Source: Polytrichum commune
Taxonomy: Eukaryota; Streptophyta; Polytrichopsida; Polytrichales; Polytrichaceae
Direction of reading: 5' to 3'
Assembly: GCA_950295325.1 (NCBI GenBank)
Contig: OX485808.1
Coordinates: forward strand, 30,402,527 to 30,466,526
DNA: 64,000 bases
The position numbers were made by a program, and so were the translations under genes. The notes beneath the pieces are model-generated. The model worked only from the letters and a program-made list of their open reading frames with translations. It ran no database searches and had not been told where the DNA came from. Each line of letters begins with the position of its first letter. Position 1 is the stretch's first letter. This document shows positions 11,474-24,800 of this stretch, in pieces.

Positions 11474-12410
11474 CTGCGCATATATTAACAATTCAAAAAA
11501 ACCAAAAACATCATGAGACCCCTAGTTTGGAGGTTGGTATGGTGTGATATGAAGCCAATATAGAATGCTCTTCTTTGCTCAAACCTCCACACTACTACTC
11601 CCAAGCATGCACCAAAGACTTACCAAATATGGAAGGTGTTGTATGCAAACCCAGCAACTCCCGACCATAACCCATGTTGAATTCATGGATAATTGTTATC
11701 ATTATTATAGCAGTCATTATTTGAGATTTTGTCTATTCTATTGATGTTATGATGAAGATTGTCGTTCAAGTTCTAGAATTGGAGTTGAGATCTAGAAGTT
11801 ATAAGAGGTCAAATGAAGATGACTCTCTTTCTCTTTTAGTGATTACATAGGCTATGCTCCCAAGGGGCTCCCAAATGTGATGTTGTTCACTATTCAACCT
11901 AGAGTGGTATTGAAAATGAGGACATAGTCCAATCTCATCGTACACATGTAACCTTTTGGATGTCCATTCATAACTACAAGCCTTGCCACATACCAATCAA
12001 ATATAGGTTTATTGGTCACCTATAAAGCCTCAACCTATCAAGAAGAGGCATCCCATCTTTGACATGTTCAATACCATTGTAACGATATCTTATGACAAGG
12101 TAGAGAATGTAATATCAATATAACAAGTTAAAGAAATTTCTTACACAAACACCCACTTTAGGTGTGGTGATATGGTTACTCTTCTCCTAAGACAAACACT
12201 TCTAGGTGTATTCTAAGGATTGTTACGATGGCCCATTAACTCATATGGTTGGCCAAAAAGTTAATCACAAACAACCGCTCAACATTGACCACTTTGTGCA
12301 TACTTATATAATCACTTGTTAAGAAGATTGCAAAACAATCAAAAAAACTCACGACCAAACGTCAAGTTGAAACAAAGGATAACCGTATTAGGTATCTTGC
12401 AATGATATTT
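11474..12410. other. Non-coding part of the segmental duplication
   Basis: This is collinear with 60,636-61,660. No exon continuing the ferroportin N-terminus was recognised here, and short frames on both strands have no motifs. Confidence 0.5.
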
Positions 12411-12412
12411 TT

Positions 12413-12870
12413 TTAATGAGAGAAACAAAATTGGAGACAATTGGAGACCCATGAACCAACTTTAATTCTTTTCCCAAAACAAAGGAGGCCACCAAGTCTT
12501 GGAGAAAAGAGTGGCAACTCTCTTGATTGCATACTATGAAACCACTGAATCTTTGGAAGAGAAACCAACCTAAGCATGATCAGCATAGCCCACATGAGGT
12601 GCCCTAGGAATCCAAATCACTTTCCTAGTGTTCTCCCTAGAATAGAGAAGGTCGTTGCGACCCCATCTTGGCATGTCAATGTTGGCAAGTGCCTCATCAT
12701 AGATGGCAACCCTCCCTACATCTTGGAGAACTTTTTGTCAATCAATTTTAGTATAGTCAAGTAAGGCTTGCCAAATTGTTTGATGAATCTTCTTGATGTC
12801 CTACCTAGTGTTGTTAAAGGTAAGGTCATTCCTTTCAACCCAAAGGGTCCATAAAGTGATTGGCCTATAC
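12413..12870 (-). pseudogene. LINE-like ORF C-terminal fragment (copy 1)
   Basis: Minus-strand translation gives a run with NDLTFNN, a stop, DIKKIHQTIWQALLDYTKI, KVLQDVGRVAIYDEALAN, IDMPRWGRNDLLYSREN and VIWIPRAPHVGYADHA. The WVERND/LTFNN and IWQALLDY pattern resembles the tail that follows the reverse-transcriptase zinc-binding region in plant LINE proteins. The duplicate at 62.2-62.6 kb reads WTIWVERNDLTFNNTRWDIK with the Trp that is TAG here. Stops elsewhere show it is dead. The family assignment is tentative. Confidence 0.4.
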
Positions 12871-13001
12871 CCAAGTCTCTAACAAAGCAAGGAATTCATG
12901 CTTAATGATTATCTTAGAAATGACAATTGTATATTAATATCGCCTTTGGGCATGGATGTTTCAGGGAGTTTGAATAGACTTAGAAAATATGACCATGCTA
13001 G

Positions 13002-13427
13002 ATTGTGGGCACGGGTAGATCACTCCATTGTCAAGTTGAACACCACGTGCGACCAAAAACAATCTTCTTTTGGTAAGTTGCACCACCAAAATGGGTCAAA
13101 ATTTTATCAAATTTTTTTCATGAGTAGATATACACAATACCTATGACATAGTTAAAAGTGGTAACTAATTTTGATGATTTGTTTTCTTCATAAAACATAC
13201 CATTTCTAACTAGAATGACACAAAATTGAACTAAAACAATTACTAAAGAAAATAAAGATGACTAAAAATTTCAAAAAAGTATACAAAAGATACTATCAAT
13301 GGTTATGTATATGTAGAAAAAATATCATAAATTTTAAAATTATATATGGCATGTAATATAGGGGTAGCAAACTTTGTCCGCACGTGGTGTCAACTTGACA
13401 ATGAAGTGACCTCCCCGTGATTGTGGG
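13002..13427. mobile_element. Non-autonomous hAT-like element, 410 bp, with 8-bp target-site duplication
   Basis: The element proper is 13,010-13,419. Its termini start CACGGGTAGATCACTCCATT and end with the imperfect reverse complement (TIR ~41 bp). It is flanked on both sides by ATTGTGGG (13,002-13,009 and 13,420-13,427). The duplicate locus near 62,698 has a single ATTGTGGG and no insertion, a natural empty site. No coding sequence lies inside. An 8-bp duplication is typical of hAT elements, although the terminal bases are not a perfect hAT consensus. Confidence 0.9.
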
Positions 13428-13628
13428 AAGGTATCATTTGAGAGGTGAACTTTGGTTACAAAGTTTCTAGGTGCACATTCACCTACCTTTAGAAAATCCC
13501 CTTTAAAATATCATATGAATGTTAAAGAAAGAAAAGTCTGTAGGGGTGCCATATCATTCGAAAGTTGACTACATATTGTCTAACAAAACCCAAGTAGTTT
13601 CTACCTCCCTTCCTTCATCTCCTAATCC

Positions 13629-13663
13629 TTCCTTCCTTCCTTCCTTCCTTCCTTCCTTCCTTC
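13629..13663 (+). repeat. TTCC microsatellite
   Basis: About eight to nine CCTT/TTCC units lie in a row. The shorter, interrupted counterpart in the second segmental copy is at about 62,940-62,970. Confidence 0.9.
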
Positions 13664-13926
13664 ACTAATAGTTATGCCATTCGTGGATTTTCCGTTGCTT
13701 TCATATAAAATATCCTCATTGACGCTCCAATAAGTTTCAAGATTTTGACTGTGTTTAATGAAAAAAGTAGATGCATGCAAGGAGCGATGAAATAATCAAA
13801 GGAATATAAAACACATGCAACTATTAGTCAACACAAGAATGTTCATGATTATAGTTGTTAAAACAATGATCATGAGGTCAAGTTGCTTTCATAGGCCATG
13901 AACAATGGATATGAATCTAAAGTGGT

Positions 13927-14154
13927 ACACCGTTTATGGTATTGAATGTCACTTGCTATTTGGAATTGCATAACGCTATAACTTCTTACTATACATTTCA
14001 ATTTTCACCAACATAGATTGAAGAGGTTATACGAACATTATACAACCTACTTACATAAATGACTTTACTTGGTAAAACATCTACATTATTAGCAAAAAGT
14101 TATAGCGGTGATGAACTCCAAATAGAAAGTGACACTAAATACCATAAATGGTGT
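13927..14154. mobile_element. Foldback MITE ~228 bp (copy 1)
   Basis: The left end ACACCGTTTATGGTATTGAA, followed by the TGTCACTTGCTATTTGGA block, is mirrored by the right end TCCAAATAGAAAGTGACA and ACTAAATACCATAAATGGTGT. The inner part continues the palindrome through CGCTATAACTT. The corresponding element at about 63,232-63,455 shows that it predates the segmental duplication. Confidence 0.7.
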
Positions 14155-14694
14155 AGTTGAACTCAACCTTGAGATCATTTCCCCAACCTTGCTTGTCTGC
14201 TAGTCCCTTCTAATTCCTTCTTCTACTTTCTACCATTGGCCATTCCAATTAAATTTCTTAACATTTGTGGTGCCCCAGCCCTCCGCCCCCAACCAATAGC
14301 GTTACATAAATCAAGGCATGTATATAGGAGAGCCTTATGTTCAGCACAACAACTGCACAATAACCTTCTCTAGTTTCACATAAACATGCTCCTTCAAGGC
14401 ACTTGAATGAAACCATCCATTCTTTTTACAAAAACCTGAATTCATTTTAGCGATTCTTAAGCATGTGCAAGGACGCTCTCTTTCTACTGTAATGTAAGCG
14501 GGTCTTAAAACGGACACTTGTTGTAGGATATGCCACACGCAATCAATGCGAAATGATTAGCAATTCCAAATCGTGTTTTTGGATTATCTTAAGACGAAAA
14601 CCCTATTCATTGTGAATGTGAAGATTTTTTGGTTTAATAATTTGTTGAATAGGGCCCCCTCAATTATCTTGATTGTTACGTCTAGAATGGTGAA

Positions 14695-16938
14695 CAGGTT
14701 TTTAATACATAGTCCAATCTTTTTTTAACACATGTGTTTTTGGTGTCCGTTCTTAGATTCACACACAACCCTACACCACTCAAATATGTTATAGGTGTTT
14801 GTTTTAAGATTAGAGATTGTTTAGGCACATCCAACTTAGATGCTTGAATAAATATGCTCAAGAATCAAGGTTTTCATTGGACATGAAGCTTTCTTCCATC
14901 TACCACAAATTAATTGAAGAGGTGTGTCCCCAATGAATCATTCTTAGGTTATCTGGATTACCAAAGAATCATTCCAATTGCATTGCAACCTAACTTGGCT
15001 ACTCAAGAATGTTATTTACCCAAGTTCACAAGATGCTCGACATGCCAATCGCCACTTGAATGTAGCCCAATATTCGGCACACAAGGGATTTTAGAACACG
15101 CATCGCACACCACAATAAGGTAAGTGGGTGTAATTTGGTTTGTTTTTCATGTTCCCCAACTTCTACCAATTTGATGTTAATAACAATAAAAATTCGTGTT
15201 GCATTAGCAAACCTACAATGAAACATATGCAAAAATAAGATTGAAAATCAAGTCTCCCTTGATTTAGTTATGATTGTTAGAAGTGGATATTTGTTGATTT
15301 CTTAACTGGATACATAGGTCCTCCCAATTGTGTTCACTATGGAGTGTAAAGTAGTTATTAAAATTTTGAAGACGTGGTCCAATCTCTTTTGAACATGTGT
15401 CTTTATGATGTTTGATCTTTGATCCTCACTGAACCACATGCCAATCAAACCTAGGGGTTCAATGAACAGAACGAGCCTCTTAAGACCCATCTCCCTTACA
15501 TATCACATGAATTTTTTGGTCAGTACTTTTCTACAATTCAAGTGGCTGTAGAGTTTTGTATCAAAGTTTCTTATCATAAAAATTCTATTCTTAAAAAGTG
15601 GCTCAAATACAAGGCCAGAAATACAAGAATTGGATCCTAAGCCATGCAAATTGCAAGCACTTTGTATGTAATGGGTGAAATTTGAGGATGAGATCCCAAC
15701 TTGGAAGATCTCATAATGTGACTTGGGTCAAATCTTGAGTATCAAGTTTCAAGGTGGTGGATGTTCTTCTAAATTGGTGACGGGTTCCAAGTTGATGTTC
15801 CACTAAGGAAACACAAATTTTAAGTGCATTTCGTCCCATGGACACTTCACTTTTTCTTCTATCTAGTGTGGGTTTCATTATTTCAAAGCTTTTGCACTAC
15901 TTTAGTTATCTTGATCTAATGTGGTACACACTATAGTACGTTGTCACATTATTAAGAAAAATAAAGAAATTAATGTAGTGTGCAAGACATTACATTTCAT
16001 GATTTAATGTGTCAAGCTTACATTTACACGCCTTAATCTCAAAAAAATCTAAAACACACTAAAAATCTAAAACACACTATTCACATCAGCCTAGTGTTGA
16101 TACTTTATGAAGGAAACATGTCAAGTTTCATGCACACTTTTGTGAGCTGGAAATGGTATGTGATAAAAATGATAGGTTCTTTTATTCTTCATGGAGTTTT
16201 CTAATCATAGATTTCACATGCTTTAACACATGAAGATCATTTTTTGTTTTTATCATAAAAAAATTTAATTCATTTTTTTTCTTGATAAAGCTTGCATCAC
16301 CTTTATTGAAATTTGATTTGAAAATACATGTCAACGATTGTTTTAGTGGACCTTGAAACTATCTCCAACTCATATGTTATATATTTAACTAAGTTATGAG
16401 TTGGACCCCCTGCTCCCATGCATTTTGGGACTTAACTAAACATGTTCAACCTCACAAACAATGTAGCCAATAATTGCAGCAACTTAATGATAAAATTGAA
16501 GAAAGTACCAAACATTTGATCTATCAAAAAAATGTACAATTGTAACAAACTATCTGACCCAATATTTTCAAATACTTACTAGTTGACTTGGAGTTTATTA
16601 TTGAGCACCAAACAACTTACTAGCTAGTACCCCACCCCCAACTCTCATCATTCTCTTTAAAATGATTTTCAAGAATGATTTGCGTCAAACACCAAATGAG
16701 TTGACTTTCGAACCTTACAAGAATTTCAATACAAGTTTAATCAAACGTTAAAAGAATCAGATTCATTGCACTTTTGTACAAGATGAACACCATCACAAGC
16801 AACGCCACTGAAAGGAAAGGGGAGGCAAAGGTCACTCAACGACCTCAGTAATGATTGTTGTTCAATAAGCTAGGAGAGTAGATTCATTGGACAAATAATG
16901 ACATACTATTATATTAATTCAAGAAGAAAAATTATGGT
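14695..16938. other. AT-rich intergenic stretch; no gene recognised
   Basis: Short frames at 14,914-15,123 and 15,302-15,490 have no recognised domain. No tRNA or rRNA-like sequence was noticed. Confidence 0.45.
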
Positions 16939-17775
16939 GGACGTTAAGTTCCCCCACGAACTTTTCGGGGGAGGAATATTCGGGCAGGGGCAGCCGTCTG
17001 TCCAGAAAATCAAGATTTTCAGGACCCGACCGAAAATTGTTGTCCGCCCGCCTGTCTTCGAAAAAACCATTGTCCTTGCATTCTTGAAGGTCACTTATCC
17101 ACAAATCCCATATTGAGAGAACTTCATTTTCAAGGTTCCAAATCCAATATATATGTTCACTTCCATTCAGTAAGTAAGCAATTCACAGGGATTTCATTTT
17201 CAAAGTGAAAATGCCAATTGAAGCATTTACTTAACTTGGAAGTCAAAAATATTACAAAATCCTCATTAGCACTGAGGTTATCATTTTTGTGACTTACCAC
17301 TGAAAGGGTCTTTGTTGTTCTAAAATTGAATTAAAGTAAGTGATTTATTTTCAATATTTGTAATAGTCTAAAATTTAATATTCTATAATAATGTAGTTAA
17401 TACCTTCTACTATCACAAAATTTCCATACGCATTTAAGTAATTAAGTGTGATTGTGATTGAATATAACTAAGTCCAATGAATTCTGATTAATCCTGCTTA
17501 ATTCTAATTAAGTCCAATTAAATCACAAAGCATGCTTACCAAATTCATGAAGCCTAATTAATTATAATCATTACTTACTTGATTTAAATCCAGTACATAT
17601 AAATTAAGATCAATTATGCTTAACTAATTTGGTAAGCATATTTTCTGACGTAATTAGGCTTAACTAGGATTAATCAGAATTAATTGGACTTAGTTATATT
17701 CAATCACACTTAATTACTTTAAATGCATATGTATACTTTGTGAAAGTAGAAGATATTAACTAGACTATAATATTA
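16939..17775. mobile_element. Foldback element (copy A), right outer arm missing
   Basis: It starts with a GC-rich end (GGACGTTAAGTTCCCCCACG) followed by an arm whose mirror image is found in copy B at 57.3-57.69 kb. The inner palindrome at about 17,398-17,585 and 17,590-17,770 pairs TTAATACCTTCTACTATCAC with GTGAAAGTAGAAGATATTAA. Its arms continue through AACTAAGTCCAAT and GCTTACCAAATT. The right outer arm and GC-rich end are absent, so the copy is truncated. No coding sequence was recognised. Confidence 0.75.
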
Positions 17776-19374
17776 AAGATAATAAAAACTAATCACTCGG
17801 GGGAGAATGATTAGTTTTTATTAGTTTTTGATTGTAATGAGAATGGTTGTTGTTCGCTCGGGGGGGGGGGGTCACTCCCTCTCATATTAATGCATACACG
17901 TGCGCTCAAGACTTGTTTATCGGGGGGCTATTTATCTTGTAGAAATGATTATAAGGCATGATATTTCTTAATAAAGGTAAATGCTTGTATTTTAATACAC
18001 CCTATCAGTAATTATAATTTTTTAAGGGAATCATTCAAAAATACCTGATTTTACTTAAACTGCCAAAAAAATTTGGAAAGAAGATTGCAATTCAAACAAC
18101 GCACAAAAATTCTCCCTCCCAGCACGTAGGTAGAGAACAATAACTCCACATTGGATACGTTGGTTCAGTAATGTTCAAGCCAACCAGCCTGCAGAGTCAT
18201 CTATCCAAGCTTTTTAAACAGAAAATTACCTCTTTTCATCCACTAGCACAAACCATACGCTAGACCTGCTACCCCTAGTAATTGTCTCCACACGATTTTA
18301 CATATACTAATTAGATAAAAGAGGCCATCATATGTGATGGTATTTTACATGTAAACATGTTTCATTATTTTAAAACCCCCTATATAATATGTACATTTTT
18401 TGCAAAATTTATCTACAATGAATATATTAGACCCTATTTTTTATCGCACGTTGTTTCTACAATTTTTGCCAGTGACCCCGCTAAGTTTATCTTGGGTAAA
18501 CTTTTGTAAGACCACACAAGGGCATGGGTGTGCACATACAAATTAATGGTCACTTTAAGGGAGTTAATTCAAAACGGCCTAATCAAACAATTTTCCCATT
18601 TAAAATTTTGGCGATCAAGGAGAATTTGAAATCTAGTATTGAAATTTACAACACCATGGATATACATTCATAATACCCAACTGCCACTATAAAATTCAAT
18701 GATGTTTTTTTAATACTATACTCAGTACTTGGGTCAATAATGATTATGCCATGTTCAATTTTATGTTATCTAGCACAGTGTCCAGGGAGATTTTTGGGCA
18801 TAATCAGTCAAAATCCGAGTGCTTTCAAGTCCAACCGGTTACATTCTTGTGATCTTTCGGTTTTTATTTATTAATGTCGGGTATATTCCATAGATTCCCC
18901 TAAAGTGATGGATAATTTTCCTTGAAGACTTGAACTTTGACCGGTTTTGTCTCATTGAACTCAACCGGTTCATTTGTAACTAGCGGTCAGTTTTCCCCGT
19001 CCATTGATCTAGCATGCACTTACCGAAAGCAAAATGTAATTTGAAATATGGGCACCCAAATAATAAAAATGAAAAAGATAGAAAATCTTGATGATTTAGA
19101 GTTGGTTTGTATTGAATATGTTGGGACCCGCACACAAGCAATGCCTACATAGCAACACACCTATTGTTGTAAAGAATTCTAACTTGCACCATTCACATGT
19201 AATTCACACAATGATGTCCAAAGTATGTGATTTGAATTGCACTATGTAGTCTCCTTGAGAACTCGCTAATCACTCAAAATTTAATTTGCATTTATATTCC
19301 AGTCTTTTGAAAACATTCAACTCTTTCCCCAAGTCTAATTAGTCTACCTCATTTAAGAGAGACTTTGCAACATA
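17776..19374. other. Intergenic stretch with a G13 tract; no gene recognised
   Basis: Two CTCGGGGG words (near 17,797 and 17,857, the second a long G run) resemble the termini of the element at 24,860-25,203, but a bounded element could not be defined. Between 18,830 and 18,980 the word AACCGGTT or ACCGGTT recurs. Confidence 0.4.
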
Positions 19375-19523
19375 CCGTAGAGGTCTCTCTCATTCATCTA
19401 TACTTGTGTTGGCATGTAGTTTCAAGGTGGGATACTAGTAGGTCTTACCGAATGTGAGCATGACACATGGCAAGCTTGAAGGGAAAATCAATATTTTGTG
19501 TCGGAATAGAGAGCCCTCTATGG
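19375..19523. mobile_element. Short MITE with ATAGAGGGCTCCCT-type termini (copy 1)
   Basis: The ends CCGTAGAGGTCTCTCTC and GAGAGCCCTCTATGG are imperfect inverted repeats. The body matches, in reverse orientation, the element at 27,185-27,338 (for example GAATGTGAGCAT and the AGGGAGCCCTCTAT ends). It is about 150 bp and non-coding. Confidence 0.65.
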
Positions 19524-20965
19524 TGCTACCAATGGAGGTGCCTTACTAGCACGACCACCACATGTGGAAGTACACTATTTTTTTGTTAGTTATGTTAGCA
19601 TTTGGTTCCCAATGGATTTGTTGGCTCCATCTTACTTTTCACATCATAAAATCTTGGATACCCAAGACATGCAACAATCAACCCACATAACATTATTGAG
19701 CCATGTGGGTCGGTTCCATGACCTTGGAATATGCCAAGGCCCTCGAACAAACTAGAAATATTTGTTACTATTCGTACATTCAGGCTGAACTTGGAAATTT
19801 GGGTGGAGTTATACTCCTAGCACTATGCGCACGAATTACTAGTCATGCCAAGAATATTTGCAAAAAAGATTGTTCATCCCAACATTATATCATATAAAAT
19901 TTGTTAATAGCACACTATCGTTGAAAATACCAACACTCTGCACAATACTCTTACTATTCAAACTGACACTATTCATTATTCTTATCGGCATCAATTTCCA
20001 AGTTTCATCCCATGAAGGTAGGATAGTGGCGGCCCATGACATATGCTAAATATAGAATGAGGCACAACCATGCAGTTGAATAATGTTATGCATGTTTTGG
20101 AACGCTATGATTGCATTGCCCTCCGTAATAAATGTGCTAATCATTAAAAAAAACTAAACATAATTGATGCCAAGATGAATCAAAATCCATTGACCTTTAT
20201 TACGATTGGCTAAAAGTGTGACTTTCATACTTGATGGACAAGGTGAAGAACAATCATCAGAAGGACCTTCTCACCTACCCAAATAGTGAATTAATTAGGA
20301 AAGGAAGAAAAAAAATGCTAACCACGTCAAGATCCAAATATTAAAGTCCTTAATAGATCATTCCAAGCCATTTGGTCTAGATGATGTGCAACTTTATTAA
20401 TCCAAAGTACAAGATACACAATTATAAATAAATAACAAAAATAACAAAAATGCCTTGAAAAATATACAGTTGAAAACGCTCACACCCACTTTTTGGCTTC
20501 ATAAGAATTTGGGATATTTTAGTTGATATATAGTTGAGTGGCGGAGCCGGTGGAAGGTTGTTTCAATGCACCCTGGCTATGGACTACAGGTATAACTCCA
20601 TCGGGGTTCTGAGTTTTTTTCGCTGGCTGCGGCCTTGCTGATCTCCGTTGTTGTGGTGCAAAGGAAGAAGAGCTGCATGGGATGTATGATACTTTGAACA
20701 TCGAGCCCACCATGATCTGTAGCTGCCTGTTGTTGCAACGCCGACTCCATCACAATTCGCAGCAAGTGAGGAGGAAGCTGCCATATATCAACAGTCGGCC
20801 TGTGGCAATAGCTCTTCCAGTTGGTCTCATGAGAGCTTTCCGGGCCAGCATCACGTGGGGGTGCTTCTAACGCTCATGCGGTGATTGCTGTTGCAGGTTT
20901 AACCAGTCCTCCTTCCCCACATGCTGGAAGCTGCTCCTGTTGGTTGCTCATGTGTCTATATGGGT
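19524..20965. other. Intergenic stretch, slightly GC-richer from 20,520; no gene recognised
   Basis: Around 20,520-20,880 both strands carry overlapping open frames of 60-66 codons. On the minus strand one frame reads VMESALQQQAATDHGGLD and continues, but nothing identifiable emerges. It may be an old coding fragment. Confidence 0.4.
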
Positions 20966-21012
20966 CACGGGTAGATCACTCTAAGGCATTTTTGTGCACC
21001 ACGTGCGGTTCG

Positions 21013-21045
<33 letters not shown>

Positions 21046-21484
21046 GTTATTTACCTCCAAGGGGCCAAGGGCTTAATTAAAGCCTCCCTATAATTACTTA
21101 AATTTCAAAAAAGGCCCATTTGTTTGCACCCTTCCATTACTTATTTTATGTACTCTATATTCCTTTTAAGTAATAAACGGGCGTGGGGAAGACGACCCCA
21201 ACAACGGCGTGTTCCCTTTTCATTCATTTTTGGACAGACGGAAATCCCAATTATCATCCATCCCCGTGAGTCCTATCTTCAACCCCTATATTAATTTTAC
21301 AAAAAAATAATGGCCCACGTTTTAGGTCCATCTAACTTACTTATAATGGGATTGTCTACATTTAATGGCCCCTTCATTATTTGGAATTCCTTTATAATTT
21401 TTATTTCAAATGATTTTAATCCTCTCTATATTATGCCGCACATCGTTTTTAAAATGCACTAAGTGATCTACCCGTGATATGGGT
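20958..21484. mobile_element. Second hAT-like non-autonomous element, 511 bp, with 8-bp target-site duplication
   Basis: The element proper is 20,966-21,476. It begins CACGGGTAGATCACTCTAAG and ends AGTGATCTACCCGTG, and the terminal homology extends inward through GCATTTT and GTGCGG. It is flanked by ATATGGGT on both sides (20,958-20,965 and 21,477-21,484). The termini are shared with the 13,010 element but the interior is unrelated and contains a T34-like homopolymer near 21,009. No coding sequence was seen. Confidence 0.9.
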
Positions 21485-21868
21485 GTTGTTTTTTGTAGGA
21501 CGTTTGTAGTTCATGTGGGGTTTGTAAATTTGATGGGAGGTGTATGCATATTATTGTTAGCAATGGTTCTACTCATAAAAAGTAATGACATAAACAATAC
21601 TTCATACCAAATTTGGAAATTTGAAATTAATTCTCTATTGGAAAATTTGTTGGCATGAACCACCCAACCACAAGACAAGATTAAAGACCTTTACTCTTGC
21701 TCAAGAGCCCTTTACATAACTCCCCACCATGCCCGGTTGTCTTAATTTTAATCAAAGTAAAAGCATGTTCATTATTAGCAAATATAATGAACTGTGTTTT
21801 TACTTTAAACTCATTCTAGACTACCATTATCTTAGTTCTAGTCAACATGTACCAATAATCGCCCGTAT
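21485..21868. other. Short intergenic stretch; nothing recognised
   Basis: AT-rich sequence between the hAT-like element and the retroelement relic. No supportable feature was found. Confidence 0.4.
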
Positions 21869-24800
21869 TACATATATAAATAAAAACATTCCATGACAAC
21901 AAAATCATATACAACAACTCTAACAACACACAAACACAAACATAGCTGATACTCCGAACCCACCTCAGCTAGCATACTAGCAATGATACCCAAATTTATA
22001 CACACAAATGAAAACCTTACCGAAGTCCCAACCCCCAACTCAATATTGCCATAGCTCCAAGCAATTGTAATCAACAACAAACCCATAACATCCATACTCA
22101 TTTTAAATATGTACATGCCAACACAACTCCAAGATACACACCTCATACAAGAAATCCAAAGTCATATCGAAACATTGGTAAATCAACACCCAAAACACCA
22201 AACTATCCTAACATGTGATTTAATCGGGACATACTACTAAAGGGTAGATCATCCAACGGCATACCATCTCCCCAAACTTAAACAACAAGCCTGCACAAGA
22301 TCACCCATCGCCATAAGACTCTTCCTACTTTCGAGTATACAAAATACACACCACCACTACAAACCGCGCATTCCCCATCAAAAAGACCCCACTAGAGCAA
22401 GCATGGAGATCCAATTCGACATACGCCAACTTCACAAATAATGCAAAGACAAAATTCCAGCCATAACTTGATAAATTATACACATACGGTATCACAATGC
22501 TACCACAAATCCAAAACAAATAGACTATAGCCATACTAGCCCCGGAGTAATTCCGAACCACATACAAACACGCACCCAAAATCATAAAAGATGCATTACA
22601 ACAAGCCCATTCACTATTCCCTCCCCTGCCAACACTCAAACCCAATCGGAACCACCCACAAACAACACAACGCACACTTGCAACCATCGCACATGACATA
22701 AAGACCCCACCACAACCTATACTAGGGCAAACAATCCACACCATAATTAATGAAAAAACCACCACCAAAGAAGATAAGTGGGGGGCAAGCCATCAAAAAA
22801 AACGTACCTATGCCAATGGCAAACCCCAAGAGGAGCCACATAACAATGGAGCATAGAGGACGACCTCCTGCAGCCAGACAACATACTACTAGACCATAAT
22901 TTACTACTTATAACACAATACCATATGAAGGCTCTAAAACAAAAAACCACCCAAACCTACACTACATACCTCAACCATACCCAAACAAAGGTCAACAAAT
23001 TCATACATCCCCCACTAAAAATCACCAACCTCAAGTTATCCACACAAGAGTGCAACCCGGACAAGGACATCCTCACAAATAAACCAACCCTACAAATACA
23101 AGACGCAAAGTCCCACATATACAACCAAGGCAAAAACTACATGGCCACCATCACTACAAAAAAACTCCATTAACTATGGAACCGATACTCCCATATTAAC
23201 CTCCCGCACCTAACCAACTTCCTAAAACCCCAACCACAAGCCTTTGAAACCGAAATCCTATGGCTTATACAAAGATACATAACTATATTCCCCAAGGAAA
23301 AACCAAAAAATATACAACCCAACAACAACCACCATACGCTACATCTGGAAATCACCAAACTGCTAATAGATCCCTTTAAAAGCACGCGTTCATACTACTC
23401 CTCCCCACTTACTTGCCCCATCCAACTCACACAATACAATTCACCCCACCACCATGACATAATATTCGGCTTCTTGGGCCACGTAAAATCCTCCAGATGG
23501 GAAGGAATAGGCCTAGCGTATCCCACATACCACAACGCATCCCTAAAAGCCATCCACTGGGCTAGAATGGCAGCCAAAGAAGACGCCCACACAATCACCA
23601 TCCTAATAATCAACCGCAACGACTAGACATCACAAAAACTCCCAATCACCACACACGTAGACATACATATAATAGCAACCACCCCACCCCACGCTATACA
23701 TTATGACCCCACACCATAATGGACAAAATACTACAAACGCATAGAACCATCCTTGACATCAATAATATATGCATACATAACCAAGTAAACCTCACAACAA
23801 ACTTACAAACCCCACACGAACTACAACAAGTCCTAAAGACCACAATTAACATACACGTAGACAAATACCCCATTAAACCAAACCCCTCACACACCCATGT
23901 TAAATTCTCCGAAGCATGGAAAGATGCCACCAAAACAAACGCCCCCATCCCAATAAACACCTACTAGCCAAATACAACCACATCCGTCCCCTTAAATACC
24001 ACCCACAACATTGCATTTACACATATGACACATTTATCCCACCCACCATAAACTTTGAAGGCCAAATAGAGGGCAATACAACCATATCAAGAATCTATAA
24101 CCCCAACAACAACACACAAATAACAGAGTGATTCCCAAGCTACCAAAACATCTTGCAAGCATGACTTCACACAATACTCATTGCTATCAAAACCTTACAA
24201 ACCACTCAACTAAACATACACATATTTACAAACAACCTAAATATCATATTCTTAATCAACAATCACATACAACACCCGACATCCCAACATCATCACCCCA
24301 AAAAACTATTAATAGCAACAATTGTACACAAAATATACTAGACCCCACACACAATTCACATCCATAACGTACGCGCACACTCGGGCAACACTGGAAATGA
24401 AATAGCTGACACACTAGCCAACAAAGGAATACTTAAAGAAAAATTGACCACCACCCCACACATACACACGGCTCCCTACTAGCTAGTAAGTTGCCCAACA
24501 ACTACACATGACGGAGCCATTCGCAACCTTTGCACATTCATAGCAAAAGAACACGGAAACTGTGAAACTAAAACAACCAAAACCAAATTCCCATACATGG
24601 ACAAATGGTTATCCGACACTCAAATAAACCAAAAACTCTCCAACCACTTTTGGAAAAATGAAAACGTAACAGATGCCCAAATCACCCAAAAGTTCAAATT
24701 CGGATACGCACAATACGTGGGTAGCCACATGATGAATATCTTCTGGCCCCCTTACACATCAAAACCCAATTGCACATTGTGTCAACACAATGACAAAGAC

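Larger units (their letters stand above)
10020..14694 (+). repeat. Segmental duplication, copy 1 (~4.7 kb)
   Basis: From the start of the ferroportin WKQ exon block to about 14,694, the sequence is collinear and highly similar (a few percent divergence by eye) with 59,190-64,000 in the same orientation. The second copy runs off the window end. Differences include a 410-bp hAT-like insertion present only here and an extra ~450 bp near 61.66-62.11 kb only in copy 2. The block contains ferroportin exons, a LINE-like fragment and two foldback MITEs. Confidence 0.9.

Noticed and set aside
17797-17875. Another copy of the poly-G-ended element
   Set aside because: Only isolated CTCGGGGG words are present. 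No matching C-rich end or flanking duplication could be defined.
22325-22768. 147-codon minus-strand frame rich in hydrophobic residues, looking like a membrane protein
   Set aside because: The A/C-rich coding strand makes its complement G/T-rich, which translates to Val/Cys/Leu/Phe. The plus strand carries the recognisable retroelement protein.
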